Source of the DNA: Branchiostoma belcheri | Lineage: Eukaryota > Chordata > Leptocardii > Amphioxiformes > Branchiostomatidae | Direction: 5' to 3' | Assembly (NCBI RefSeq): GCF_001625305.1 | Contig: NW_017802380.1 | Span: forward strand, 4,965,396-5,029,395 | DNA length: 64,000 nucleotides | In this document: positions 11,688 to 24,900 of the stretch, in pieces | Layout of the letters: each line of letters starts with the position of its first letter | Numbering within the stretch: the stretch's first letter is position 1 | Notes under the pieces: generated by a model | The model's database searches: none | What the model was told of the DNA's origin: nothing | The model's input: only the letters and a program-made list of their open reading frames with translations | Position numbers and translations under genes: made by a program

Positions 11688-14600
11688 ATGTCAACCAGCG
11701 TCTTTACAGTCGTGCTGCTGGGCCTTCTGAAGGCGGTGATATCGCAGAGCACAGGTAAGGCACTTTTAAACAGTTACCGTTACTTAATATATATGTTAAA
11801 GGAACCATGCTCTTTTATACGGTGGTGTACTGTGTAGTTTTATTTTGCATATCTATCCCATATGGTGTTCTAGTCTATAGTAAATAACGACACTTAAAGT
11901 TGTTGTAAATGATTTTTAAGATATAGATAGTGAATCGTCAAAGCAAGAAACACAATCCATGTTGTTCTGTAACACTACGCTTGTATCACCTGTTGGACAT
12001 GGCAGCTGGGTGCAAAGACTTACTAGAATCGATGACTGCAGCCTTGACTTTATCTTGTTCATGAATGAATAGTAGATTAGCACGGTTATTAGCACCATAT
12101 AGTACGGCAACTAGGGAGTATATTTTCCATGAAAAATAACAAGACGTCAATCTAATCTTCTGAGATAGATGCCCCGTTCGGAAGTTCTGTTAAAGGCATC
12201 TGTACCTTTGGCAAGTTTCGTAAAAAAGATCGCACAATAAATTTAGATTTAACTAAGGGTCATCATGAACCGTATCCTTTCTACCCCTTCCTCTATTGTT
12301 AGCCTGAGCTCTGGAAAGTCAAGATCAAATATATCGAAACATTCAGCTGTCATTGAGAGTAATGTTGGCAACATTCTGTGGTATACCTTAAAAGTAACGC
12401 GTTTATGGATGTAGGGTAAGGGTCATACATTGCTCTGTGCAGTCGTAGTGACATGTTAAACAAATATTGCATGGGAATCCAACCAGTTGTTGCTCAACGT
12501 CGTGACATAAATGTATCTCAAATGATGTAACATTGGGTAACGTTGTGTCACTAGGTTCCAAATAGCATCTGATTCCGACTTGAAAAATATACGAAGGCCT
12601 TTGTAATTACAATGTGTTAGTGATAGAAACTGTCGGCAACCAGTTATAATTTTCCGAACTCCTAGGATAGCGCAATCAGCCCACACACATAGCAAGGCCA
12701 TCGGGGGTCATCATACGAACGAGCGTCAGATAAAGATATTTACGGAGTATGATAAACAACCACAGCACATACAAAATTTGAATTGACGTCACTTCTATCA
12801 TCAGGATGCCCGGATGCTGACCCAACCTTGACCCCATGGAACCCTGGGCATGACCGTAACGCGCGGGTGGTTGTGGGTAGAGGACAGAACTACCTGCTCC
12901 AATCATCTGCCACGTTTTACACACTGGAGGTCAAGGACGGAGGTAAGTCGAGGTCCCTGCCAGATTCTTCTGAAAGTTGTTAATTCTGAAACACTAATTG
13001 AGATTAGAAAATGTATTTCACTTTTTAGTTTGAAAAAAAAAACCGTACGGTGTACAATGGCTTCGAGGAATGTGCACAATCCTACATGTAAGATGTACAT
13101 GTACCGTAAGAAAATGATGACTATGTATGCTGATACATTTAATGCACAGGACGAGTTGTATTTGCTGACTTGGGACCAACAAGCGATACAGAAATAGTCC
13201 TGAGAACACGTGAGGTACTCGTGGGGAACGATGGCGAGTTCCACATCGGCAGTGAGACCTGCCCGTACCAGGGGAAGGCCACGGTGTCCCTGTACGGCCG
13301 CAAGGACGACCAGAAGAACAGCAAACAGGTCCTGGTCAGTGCAGGTGGGACATTGGAGATCCACGGACAACACAAGCTGGCGTGGACACAGCTCACACAG
13401 ACAGTTCCGGCAGGAGGCCTGCCTAAGGTGGGTTCTGAGACTAGTAATTGTTATATTTCTTAGTCTTCACAAATAAACCTTATCTAGAATATGATGAAAT
13501 TACCAGTGTGCAAAAAGCAGTGACAAGTTTCTTTACAACAGGGTACCTATGCATGGGATGCGTCTACCATGGGAGGTGGCCGCGGAATGCACGTGCACGT
13601 CATCGATGAAATATCAGGGGCACTGGTGGACTGGCAAACCTTCGACACGTACGTCAGCGAAGCCAACAGCCGACGTCTGGCCGACTTCATCGACCAAATA
13701 CCGTCTGGAAAAATCGTGGCTCTAACAACCCAAGATGAGGCCTCTCGAAAACTGGAGACAACCGCCCGACAGAAGATCAGGGAGCTGGGAAGCGTTGAAG
13801 TGGGCTCATTGGGACACAGGTATATTACTACAGTCACAATGGTATCGACATAGCTAGGATTTGGCGCGTGGAATATAGTTTCTAAATGAAATTAATGTAT
13901 TTTCTAACACATTTACACACCTGTTTTACCTTAGGCAGCCTTGGGTGTTTGTTGGAGTGAAGGGAGACCCTAGTCGTGCTGTTGAGCAGAGAATCCCATA
14001 TGTCAGTGAGTACTGCTTTAAGATACTCTCTTGAATCCTGGTCAGTAGAAACGATATCGATTTCCTAAGTAATTGAGGTATTTTGTTACATAACAACAGT
14101 CACAATACTTGAATTTCGTGTTCATTCACAAGCGCTCTGCATCCTATTCCAGACAAACAGTCCACCGGCACCGCTTCCATCACAGGCAACTTTGATGCCT
14201 TCTTCGGCTCCTTCGATGTCACTACCACAAGCGAATGGCTGGGAGGTAAGAACACCTCAGAATGGTGGTTCGAGAGAACAATCTCTTTATTTGCTCCAGG
14301 ACAAGTTCAATGTTTACTATAATTTTATGTTCTGATGCATCTCGAAAGACTTATAACGCATTTATTCTATGCCAGGACGATCCTCTTTCACCTTTTCGGT
14401 GGAGGGCGGAGGTGGTGAGTACATCATCAACCTGAAGGATGACGTGAGTTCCTGGCAGCCTGGGGACCACATCGTGCTGGCCAGCACGGACTACAACATG
14501 GAGCAGGCAGAGGAGTTCCAGCTGCTGCCGTGTCAGGAGTGCTCGGACCACCAGGTCAAAATCAGCGGTAAGGGATTCTACTTTACATTCTCACAACTAT

Positions 14601-17600
14601 CTATAGTCTTGTGTATGTATTCATTCTCCTTACTTTCTTTCAGTATATGAGTGCATTCTATGCCAAACAATGGCTTGGCTGTGCTTGACTTCATAGGACA
14701 AATCAAGTACACACATTTCGGTGAGATCTCGGATGACGTAGACATGAGGGGAGAGGTTGGTCTGCTGACCAGGAACATCAAGTTCCAGGGGGAGGTAGAG
14801 GACAGCTGCTATGGGGACAACTTCTGTCAGTTCTTCGACTATGACACGTATGGAGGCCATGTCAAGGTACTTTTTGACTCACCATTTGGAGATATTAACT
14901 TAATGTTTTTATGCAAATAAAGTAATACTACGGGTCTTGCCCATACGGCACTGGCTCTCAACTTTGCTCCCTTTGCACCCCAAACAGGTTCTGCAAGGAT
15001 TCAAAAACGTGCATCTGTCTGGCATTGAGTTCACCAAAATGGGCCAACAGGTCCAGGGCAGCTACCCTGTCCACTTTCACATGGCCGGAGACGTGGACGA
15101 GGTCGGAGGCTACAGCCGCCCAACGTACGTCCGAGAGCTGTCCATTCACCACTGCTTCTCCCGCTGTGTGACCATCCATGGGACCAATGGGCTGCTGGTT
15201 AGTCACTGGCATTTCTGCGTTACAAGCACTAGTGTTTGTGAGATGGCAATCATTCATGAGCCTGGTATTAAAAGGCGTCATATTGTATCTTGAGAGCACA
15301 CGAAATGTCGCAACGTTTTTGGCCGACAGGCATCGCTCTTACGGACACAAAACTCTGTGGTATGTCCGCAGGTCCAAGACACCGTTGGGTACGACACACT
15401 TGGCCACTGCTATTTCATCGAGGACGGCGTGGAGCAGCGTAACGTTCTGGACCACAACTTGGGCCTGGTGACGCGGGCAGGCACGCTGCTGCCCACCGAC
15501 AGGGACGACAACATGTGCCGGAGCATGAGGGACGCGGTCTACGGGGACTACGTTCCGGAGTTAGCCGACTGTCGGTGAGATGATGTTACAAGCCCATTAT
15601 AATACAGGATGTTGTTTGAAATGTTGGATTTTGGAAAGTATTCAGGTATTCCTTGTAGATTTGGCAATTCTGTTGGTATATCATTTTTCTGATTTCTTAC
15701 GATGTTGTAAAAGACTGGAACAGTTTTTTGAAGGTACACTTTGTTCTTGTGCTGTACTAAGGGCGGTGACCACTTTCTGGATCGCGCATCCGAATAACGT
15801 CCTCACCAACAACGCAGCCGCCGGATCTTTGGTATACATTCCTTCTCTCTTTTTCATATTTTGAGAAGCTATTGTATTGTATATTGTGACATGGAAACTT
15901 ACCAATAATGTCTATAGCATACAGGAATCTGGTATATCTTCCACCGTGAGCCGACCGGCCCTTCGGCGGGCGCCCTTCCTAAGTTTCAAGCAGAACGGTC
16001 ACCCTTAGGACGGTTCTACAACAACAGAGTGCACTCCAATGGAATAGTGAGTATCATGTAGGCTCTGCAAGATCCCCCCATAAAATGGTGTATAACTACG
16101 GTCCTTTTTCGGTTAACCTGAAACAGGCTTATTACAGCTCTCCTTTAACTGAACAGATGGCAATCCAGCAACATTGTTGAAGTTTTTTTTTGTTGTTTAC
16201 CTAGGACGGATTTATGATTGACGAGGGAGTGAAGACTTCACAGGCATCAGCAAATGCACCAGAGGAGTTTCTATCCCGAACCGGTGGACGGTACTGATAT
16301 TTGTTTTTATTTCTAATTCTTTCTAACATTTATATTGTATTTCACATCCGTGTTGTCAGGGCGTATTAAATGTATAAAATAAATCTAAATAGCTTGTTTG
16401 ACCCATCGTTGGACTGCCATTCTAATCGACACAAAATTGATGTTTGCAGGTACAAGCCTCACCAGAACTCCGACCTCTCCCAGCCACGCGTGCCAGCAAT
16501 GATCGAGGGTCTCATCGCCTTCAAGAACTGGGATCAGGGAGCCTGGGTCCGAGGGGGCGACATCTGGTTCAACAAATGCGCCTTTGTGGACAACGGAAAG
16601 GGACTGACAATGGCCAGGTACCATATCCATATGTTGCTCTACGTTTACCCAGACAATATGCATGGGGATGTGTTGATGTCGTCTCTCGCAATCAGCTCTT
16701 CCCAAATCTTACGTACGTAATCAGCCATTATCCAATGGCTTTTTCAGTACATGGTCTGATTTTTCTACTGATGCCGTTATTGACTTGTATTTGTTCTATA
16801 GTGAAGGCACGTTCCCTAACGATGTAGGGTCGAGCCAGCAAGTCCGGAACAGCATCTTTATCGGGGAGAGTGAGAACGTGGGCACGGCCAGCGGGTCCAG
16901 CGTCTGGGGCATGGGAGGCGTCAAACCGGTCGCGAGGAGCCTGCCTCACGCCACGTGAGTAACAATTTGTTTCAATTTCAATACCAACTTTTATTATATG
17001 ACACCACAACTGATTATGCATGGGACGAAACGCGCACCATGATGAACTATTAAATATGTACAGTCACACATTATTACTGAAACTCGACATTACATGACTC
17101 CAGAAAACGTCTCTAAGATAAGACGTAATTTCTTCTTGAATCGTAGAACCTTCCCGATACGAGGACTAGAAATCTACGACGGCCCCACCATAGCCGAAAG
17201 CTGCACCTTCAAAAAGTTCGCCTCGGCCCCGGAGTATGACCGCTGGAGCAGCGCGATCGGATACCTCCTGGGAAACAACTGGCAAATGACACCAAACAAC
17301 AACGTCACGGGGGCAAAGTTTGAGGATGTGAGAGGATCGAGTTTGTTGTGTTGAGATAGATAGATGGATAGATAGATGTTGTATTATAGTTGAAGGTCAA
17401 AGTTGAAGCTACCAATTCAACCATATTCTTATACAAGGAAAGAATTAGACACTAGTAATACGATAATATTGCCTTATTGCCATTTTTGCCACATCTTCTC
17501 GGCGTGCTGTGGGTGGGTTTATAATTAATATGGCATATGGCCTCTCTATGTAGAAGTATCAAGGAAAACCCAGTGCGTTCGTCCTGATATGGTATAGAAT

Positions 17601-20600
17601 CACTTTGTATAACAAACGTCTTTACTTGGCGAAGGTATGTGTTCCCAGAACTCTAGTTTTGCGGATTGTACATGACATACCTGTTAGGGCATTAGGGCTT
17701 TAACCCACACACTGTGGCACATATAAAGCTTATCCACCACTTTTTCCCGCTTCGTTGAAGGTTAGTTTTGTATTCTCTTCTATCTCTAGGTCCAGACTCG
17801 CGTGTTTCATGGAGGTAAGAACCTGCCCTGGTTTGGTACGTATGAGAAGGACGGAGATAAGGAACAGATCACGCACGACATGGACGGCAGTATCACGGGC
17901 TATCCCGACACCTACATAGTCGGGCAGGACAACTACCTGGTCAGGAACCCGGGATGTCTGGCGAAGCCGGAGTGGCGAGCCTTCGTCTGCAGCGGCAAGT
18001 ATGCGCAGGTAGGCATGCAAGCACACCTCAGCCATTGCACTAGATGGTGAACAAATGCCATTCCCAGCGAGGACAAACAAACACATATTTCTAATCAATG
18101 CTAATCAATGGCAATTGATAAGTGGTAAATATCATTAGGACCCAACTTTTATCTTACCTGTACTAATTTGCACTTGAGGCTTGATAAGGTCATATTTAAT
18201 CCTTTTAGCGTTTTGTTGCTTCTTCCCCATACCAATCGGACATCGTCTAAATCAGCAACTATTTTTTCGGTATTTTCTTTAATCGTTTTCTAAAGTTTGG
18301 TGTCCACAAAATGTATCTGGGTAAACATTCTTACGGGCAACACGTGTCTTACCTGTGCACAGCTGTATATCAGGGCCAAGCACCCAAACACCCTCCGGAT
18401 GTCTCTGGTCCGTGACGAGTATCCTGACCAGCCGCTGACACTGAAGGGGCCCCTGAAGCAGGGTCCTAACGGTTTCCAACAGTACCAGCCCACGGTTATG
18501 CTGGAGAAGTCCTACACCGTCCACTGGAATGGGCGGGCTCCGGAACAAGTCACCGTCTACCCCATCAACTTCAACAGGTAGTACAGTCGAAGAGCAGTTT
18601 TAGTAGGAAGCAGATCACCTCCTTGTCAGATTAAACTGGTTATAGTTACTGGTTATATAACTGGTGATAGTAGTACCAGGTCTTGTTTTACCATACCATA
18701 GAAAATGCGTCAGGTTTGATCCAGCCTGATCATAAAACAGCGGCTCAATTGAAGAACAGTAATCTAAATTGTGTAAAAGAAATGTTTTGTTCTTGCATCT
18801 CGTTGAATTTTCTATATTTTTGATATTCACCTCACAGTGGACACTGGCTCCGGCTAGGTCTCTGCTACCCGCGGGGAACCATCTTCCGGGTGCAGTACCA
18901 GCTGGAGAGGCGCTTCCCGTACCGCATCATGCACGACGAGGAGATCCACCCCGTCTCCAGCCTGGCCGCTGTGGAGCGGGGAGACGGAAAGATGTTCTAC
19001 TTTGAGGAAAGCACTGGGTAAGTAAAACCTTAGTGAAAATTTTAATCATTTTGGAAATTGATAGAAAAACATTAGATTAAAGCCCTAAAAAGATTGTCGT
19101 CTCTTAATTGAATGTTTCCTTCCAGTCTGTTCTTCCTGAAAGTCCACGCTAACTACGATCGGGAAGGCCACGACTACTGTTCACACATGGGCTGTGAGAG
19201 GATCATCATCACGGCCACCATGACAAGTGACGCGGTCAGCGACTGTACAGCAGCCGCTTATCCCAAGTACAGCCTGACGCCGACAGAGACTGTCCCCATG
19301 CCGAACTTCCTGAGTCTGGTCAACGACTGTACAGGATGTGGTGCTCCGGTGAGTGTTAACGTTATAGAAATGTTAAATATACATCATTTCTGTATCATTA
19401 ATGCTTCAGATTTACAAAAACAAGACAAGTTAAGTATGTTGACTAGCAGAATTTTTAGCCGAACTCAGGTCAGACTCATACACTACTTCCATCGCGTGAA
19501 CTTATGAACATGTGACTGTAGTCAGAGCTCTCTCGTCCCTACAGCATGAATCTGACAATACATTCCTAGAACGATTTCTATAGGATATAAACAAAACATT
19601 GTCATTCCATTTTTTATTTGTGCAGAGACTAACGGTTAATTTTTGTAGGAGCCAATCGTCAGTGACGGCAACCTGAAATATCTGGAAGTGTCCGTTCAGT
19701 CTTCAGGCCATGCGGAACTACAGCTGCTTCACAGGCCCTTTATAGAGGTAGATTTCTCTATATGACTTATGCTAACATGTAACTTGAGGTTTTCAGAAAT
19801 AATACAAAATGTGACTTCAGACACGAAGAGGGTCTCGCTAATTTCATCATGTGGAGTATAACCATTTCAAAATAGATGTCCTCTGATATACGTGAAGAGT
19901 ATATTCTTTCATGAGTTTAACATTAACATACAGCACTAACCAATTATACGAACGGTTGTGAGATGCTTAACCTCTTCTTTCAGATAGATGGAGTCCGGTA
20001 CACGGCTCACCAACGTGGTTACTTCGTCATGAGTGTTGACGCCCTCACCGGTGTCGTGACGCACCGTATGACGTTCGACACCTACGGACAACCTGAAGCT
20101 GATGCCGCCATGGCGAGCTTCATTCGAACCGTTATCCCACAGAAGTAAGCGTTAACACGAATTGCATTAAGGGTTTTGTTAGAATCAAATGAAGCTGGCA
20201 TAACATGTCCCATGGACACCATATACCTCACATGAACCATCATTATACTTCCAGGTAAGGAATTATTGGCTTGGGTGGCTGAGCTGTGGGTTTGTGTGTC
20301 TGTTTCTCCGGACAACATCACATGGGTGTGAGGGGGGTGATTGGTAGTCAGAATCAAAGAAGAGATCAAACGTCTCCAAATCTGGCCTGGAGCCAGCAGA
20401 ACCTCAGGAAGCCGAAAATGTCTTATTACTTGTTTTACTTTGAAATGTCCCCTCACGATTAACCTGCTGGCTTTGTTTAGCTCCATCGTCCTTGTGTCGG
20501 TACGTGACGCAGCACACACGCATGCCTCGGAGTGTCTGACCGCGCTGAAGGAGATCGGAGCTCAGGAGCCCGTTCAGACCGTGTTCAGAGGTGGGTTGTC

Positions 20601-20823
20601 TTTGCTTTATTTATTTTTTTATTATATATCTAAGAGACAAGCTCACAAGCTCCAGGTGACAGGTATAGGTACCCTGTCTGATTCCCCTCTGTTGACTGTT
20701 CCAGGCAATTTCGCCATGGTTGGGTTCAAGGGCACCGTGTGGCCCACCTGGGTCCAGCAAGTCAACCTGCCGTCCGGTCAGGGTCCGGCACAGATCTACA
20801 CCAAGATCCCGCTCATGGGCTGA
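11688..20823 (+). CDS. CEMIP-like: CEMIP-like secreted hyaluronidase-family protein, tandem copy B (one intron lost)
   Basis: 24 exons, 1270 codons: 11688-11754, 12805-12942, 13150-13427, 13542-13819, 13935-14005, 14153-14245, 14376-14567, 14697-14866, 14988-15197, 15372-15574, 15762-15831, 15918-16046, 16205-16290, 16450-16617, 16802-16954, 17147-17327, 17790-18008, 18363-18577, 18838-19017, 19126-19348, 19649-19747, 19984-20144, 20481-20590, 20705-20823. Domain order is as in copy A: signal peptide (MSTSVFTVVLLGLLKAVISQ), G8, GG domain, beta-helix region, second GG domain. Exon 16450-16617 equals exons 14 and 15 of the other copies fused without change of frame, a clean intron loss. Relative to A it lacks one residue in the G8 exon and gains one in exon 23's counterpart. 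Exons 9-10 are closest to copy A. Secretion and glycan substrate are inferred from the family. Confidence 0.92.
17355..17378. repeat. GATA-type microsatellite in gene B intron
   Basis: A short run of GATA/GATG tetranucleotides lies downstream of the donor at 17328. Confidence 0.75.
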
Positions 20824-20863
20824 GTCATGGTCTGATGAAGGACGCGAGTCTTTCGAAATCACC

Positions 20864-20869
20864 AATAAA
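20864..20869 (+). terminator. Poly(A) signal of gene B (AATAAA)
   Basis: AATAAA lies 40 bases after the gene B stop codon. Confidence 0.7.
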
Positions 20870-21840
20870 TAGTTAATTGGTGTAAAGGTGTCTGGCATCG
20901 CTTTGTCTCATTACTACGAGTGTTTTCTCCAATTGATTGATTGAAACCAAGTTATGACTAGCTATTGCAAATATTTATATTCGAAGTGTCTAAGCGCTGT
21001 TTAGGTACGCCCAGCAGGCGTTAACGTTATAGACAAATATAGACATGTATTGTGTATTCAACGATAGTGGGGTACGGATATTGTGTTTTGACTGTACGTG
21101 TAAAACACCATACATTACGTATGCAGATTAGGACACATTTTTAATAATAAATGGAACTATAATTAGCAACGGTATGAGCTCGTGGTACTTTATGATCTAA
21201 GTAGTTGTGAGCTTAAATAAAATTACTTCGTGTCATCCCACAGTAACCTTTTACACACACCTGGATTCATTCACATGACCTTTCGCCTATCAACAGTTTA
21301 CATTACTTAAGTGACACCTAATGATGTTTTACACTAAACACCCGATATCCATATCCTTCCACTATCTTAGAATACACAACAAATGTCTATATTTGTCTTT
21401 AAAGACAACATACAGGCGTATTTATGTTCATCTCAGTGACATTACCTGCAATGATAATTGTTGTCCTTGTACAAATTGTACTAAAATATCTGCAATAATG
21501 ACCACTGCAAAGCTAACTTTTCTACTGCGATAATTTGTGCCAATTTGACGTAATGATATGAAGAATAATACGATTCTAACAATACTGTCCATATACATTA
21601 ACAATACTAAGCATGAAGTAATATAGTATTACATGTATACATTTCACTTTATTGCCACAAGTTGACACAAGGCCCAAAATGGACATACCCACAGCTCCTC
21701 AATCAGCACATCTTTATCATAACATAACATCGCCCTGCACGACGTGCACAAACACGGTAAGTAGTCTGTCCACCGGGGCACGTCCTCTTCTTATCATAAG
21801 CAAACGACGTGTATGTGGGTTACATGTAGCTGTGGCATAG
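20870..21840. other. Intergenic spacer between genes B and C
   Basis: AT-rich sequence with only short spurious reading frames. No gene, RNA or mobile element is recognised. Confidence 0.6.
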
Positions 21841-21847
21841 TATAAAT
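21841..21847 (+). promoter_or_regulatory. TATA box of CEMIP-like gene C
   Basis: TATAAAT lies 76 bp before the gene C start codon. It is the best TATA match of the four copies. Confidence 0.55.
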
Positions 21848-21916
21848 GGTGTGTTACTAGAGAAAGGTCACTTGATTGTAATTCGGCGACAGACAAAGCT
21901 GTGCTCATCGCGCAGG

Positions 21917-24900
21917 ATGTCAACACTCGGCCTTCAGCTCATCTTACTGGGCCTGCTCGCTGCTCACCCATCGCTGAGTACAGGTAGTTACTTTTCATAC
22001 GTTCACGTAACATCCTAGCCAAACGTCGATCAATGATACGAGTACATACAGACAGCATTCTTTATCATGATTTACATAAAACGATGTAACGTTAACATCC
22101 AATGGTATTGAGATTGTTTAGTTTACATAGGTCTACTTACAGCTACATTGTCGGAATTTTCTACCAGTCGATCTGTCATTGTTGTAAGTACAAATCAGTA
22201 AATTAAACGGCACGGGTGGGAACTTCACCAGATGCAGAGCAGGCTATCATCATTAATGTTTGTTTGAGGTTACTAGTAAGCTGTTTATAGTAATTTGATA
22301 TAGATTCTACATGACAGGGAACTATATCTTATAAATTATAACAGTTGTAGGAAAATGCAGACTGCCGCCGCAATTTTGCACAGAACAAACAATATTTTCT
22401 TGCGCCAATTGTTTAGGTGAGAACAATGGATTTACGAACCTAGCGTTGTACAAGACTGCCTACCAGAGCAGCGAGACTTGGAACGGCTCTCCCGGGCGAG
22501 CTGTGGACGGCGGCCGCAGTGGGTCCTACGGCGATGGTTCCTGCACACACACCGACACAGAGGACAACCCGTGGTGGTACGTCGATCTGGGACGGACGCA
22601 GGAGGTCGACCACATCACCGTCTTCAACCGACAGGACTGCTGCTGGGACAGGATCACCCCATTTAACGTGTACATCGGAGACAACAGCAATGTGACGGCG
22701 AACCCCAAACTTGTTGGAGAGTTCAGCTTCCCGGCAGGACAAGCCGACAAAACCATCCAGGTTGGCGGGATGAAGGGGCGGTACGTGGGGATCAGCTTAC
22801 CTGGCAGCAACCGGGTTCTCACTCTGTGTGAAGTGGAGGTTTATGGAGGTAGGGTTGTGTTGTAGTTTTCCCCGAATCGTTAACAGAACAGCTCCATACG
22901 TATGCAGCATTTACATTTTTTACGGTTCATATGAATGACAAAACCCGCACATTATATAAAGATACGTTTCTAAACTTTTCTAAACTATAGTATGGACATG
23001 CCCGGATGTTGACCCTACGACGTCCCCCTGGAATGGCGGCCATCAGTGCCCGGATCTAGACCACACGCTGACCCCATGGAACCCTGGGCACGACGCTACG
23101 GCGCAGGTGGTTGTGGGTAGAGGACAGAACTACCTGCTCCAATCATCTGCCACGTTTTACTCGTTGGAGATCAGAGATGGAGGTACGGCAATATTTTTTG
23201 TCAGGGAAAATGACACAAAACTAACAAGTTTAGCAAGTATCTAATGATGACTACGTTGAAATGTTGATTTCAGAAAAATGAACAATAGTCGCAATGATTC
23301 CAAACCCTGCTGATAATCTAATCTGCTATATCATGTACCACTGGTTACAGGGCGTGTTGTATTCGCTGACTTTGGCTCCGCAAGTGACACTGAGATTGTC
23401 CTGAGGGCCCGTGATGTAACGGTGGGAGACGGCGGAGAGTTCCACATCGGCAGTGAGACCTGCCCGTACCAGGGGAAGGCCACGGTGTCCCTGTACGGCC
23501 GCTCGGATGAGAACGTCAACAGCACCAAACAGTTCCTGGTGGCGGCAGGAGGGACTCTGGAGGTCCACGGGCAACACAAGGTGGCGTGGACACAGCTCAC
23601 GCAGACAGTGCCAGAAGGGGGCCTTCCTAAGGTAAGCCTCCATTAGTGCAGGAAAGGTACGCCTCTCTTCCATTTGCCTCTCTCTCAGCCTTCCTTACCC
23701 TTTTTCTCAATACAATATCGTCAGTTGACGAGCCTTTCAAGATAGGTGTCTGTTGTGAAACAGGGTGCGTATTCGTGGGATTCGGCTATCCATGGTTGGC
23801 GTCGTGGCATCAACGTTCGCGTCATTGACGAGGTATCGGCGGCTGTGGTGGACTCGGCCAACTTCGACACGTGGATCAGCGAAGACCACAGCCGAAACTT
23901 GGCGACCTTCCTCGACCAGATTCCCACAGGCAGAATCGTGGCAGTGGCAGTGCAGGACGAAGCAGCCAGCAACCTAGAGGACTCCGCCATACAGAGGCTC
24001 AAGGATCTTGGCAGCGTGGAAGTTGACTCATTGAAGTGGAGGTAATCAAACATTCAAACAAAATCAGGCTTGAGCTTCTCATGCTACTAAAGAAATGTAA
24101 AATATGCGTGCTGCGCTCTTGCACAATTTGCTGCATCAAATAACGTTAATTTGTAAGATAAAATAAAGAGTCTGTGTTTCAGAGAACCGTGGACACTGAT
24201 AGCAGTCAAGGGATATCCAAGCACTGCTGTGGAACAGAGGATCCCATATACAGGTAAAACTTGTTTCAAAAATATTACTCCAGACCCTGACCCTGAATGT
24301 AGTATGAATTCCTTCTAACAAGGCTGCCGATGACATGTTTGTGTTTTGTCGTTCAGACTCCCAGAGCACAGGCACGGCAACTGTAACGGTCACCTTCAAC
24401 GGTTTTTTCGGGGATTTTGACGTCGTCGTCAGCAGTGAATGGTTGGGAGGTACAAGTTTTTTTTTTCTTACTCGTCGCCAGTAAACAGTGCATGCTTTTG
24501 CAATACTGATACATCATGAAATATTGTTATGAAGCTTTTACATTCGACCAAGTCCAACACCGTTTGTCATTTGGCTCCAGGTTCAGCGCGATGCACGTTT
24601 TCTGTGGGTCGCCACGCCGATGAGTACATCATCAACCTGAAGGATGACGTGAGTTCCTGGCAGCCTGGGGACCACATCGTGCTGGCCAGCACGGACTACA
24701 ACATGGAGCAGGCAGAGGAGTTCCAGCTGCTGCCGTGTCAGGAGTGCTCCGACCACCAGGTCAAAATCAGCGGTAAGAAACCGTCGTTTTAGTCTTTACG
24801 AAAAATTCCTCTCTCGTAAACGCGTATTATTAATTTGTCTTAAATCATACCAATATGTTCCTTTTCGTATAGGTGAAATCGTCTACATGCACTTCGGTGA

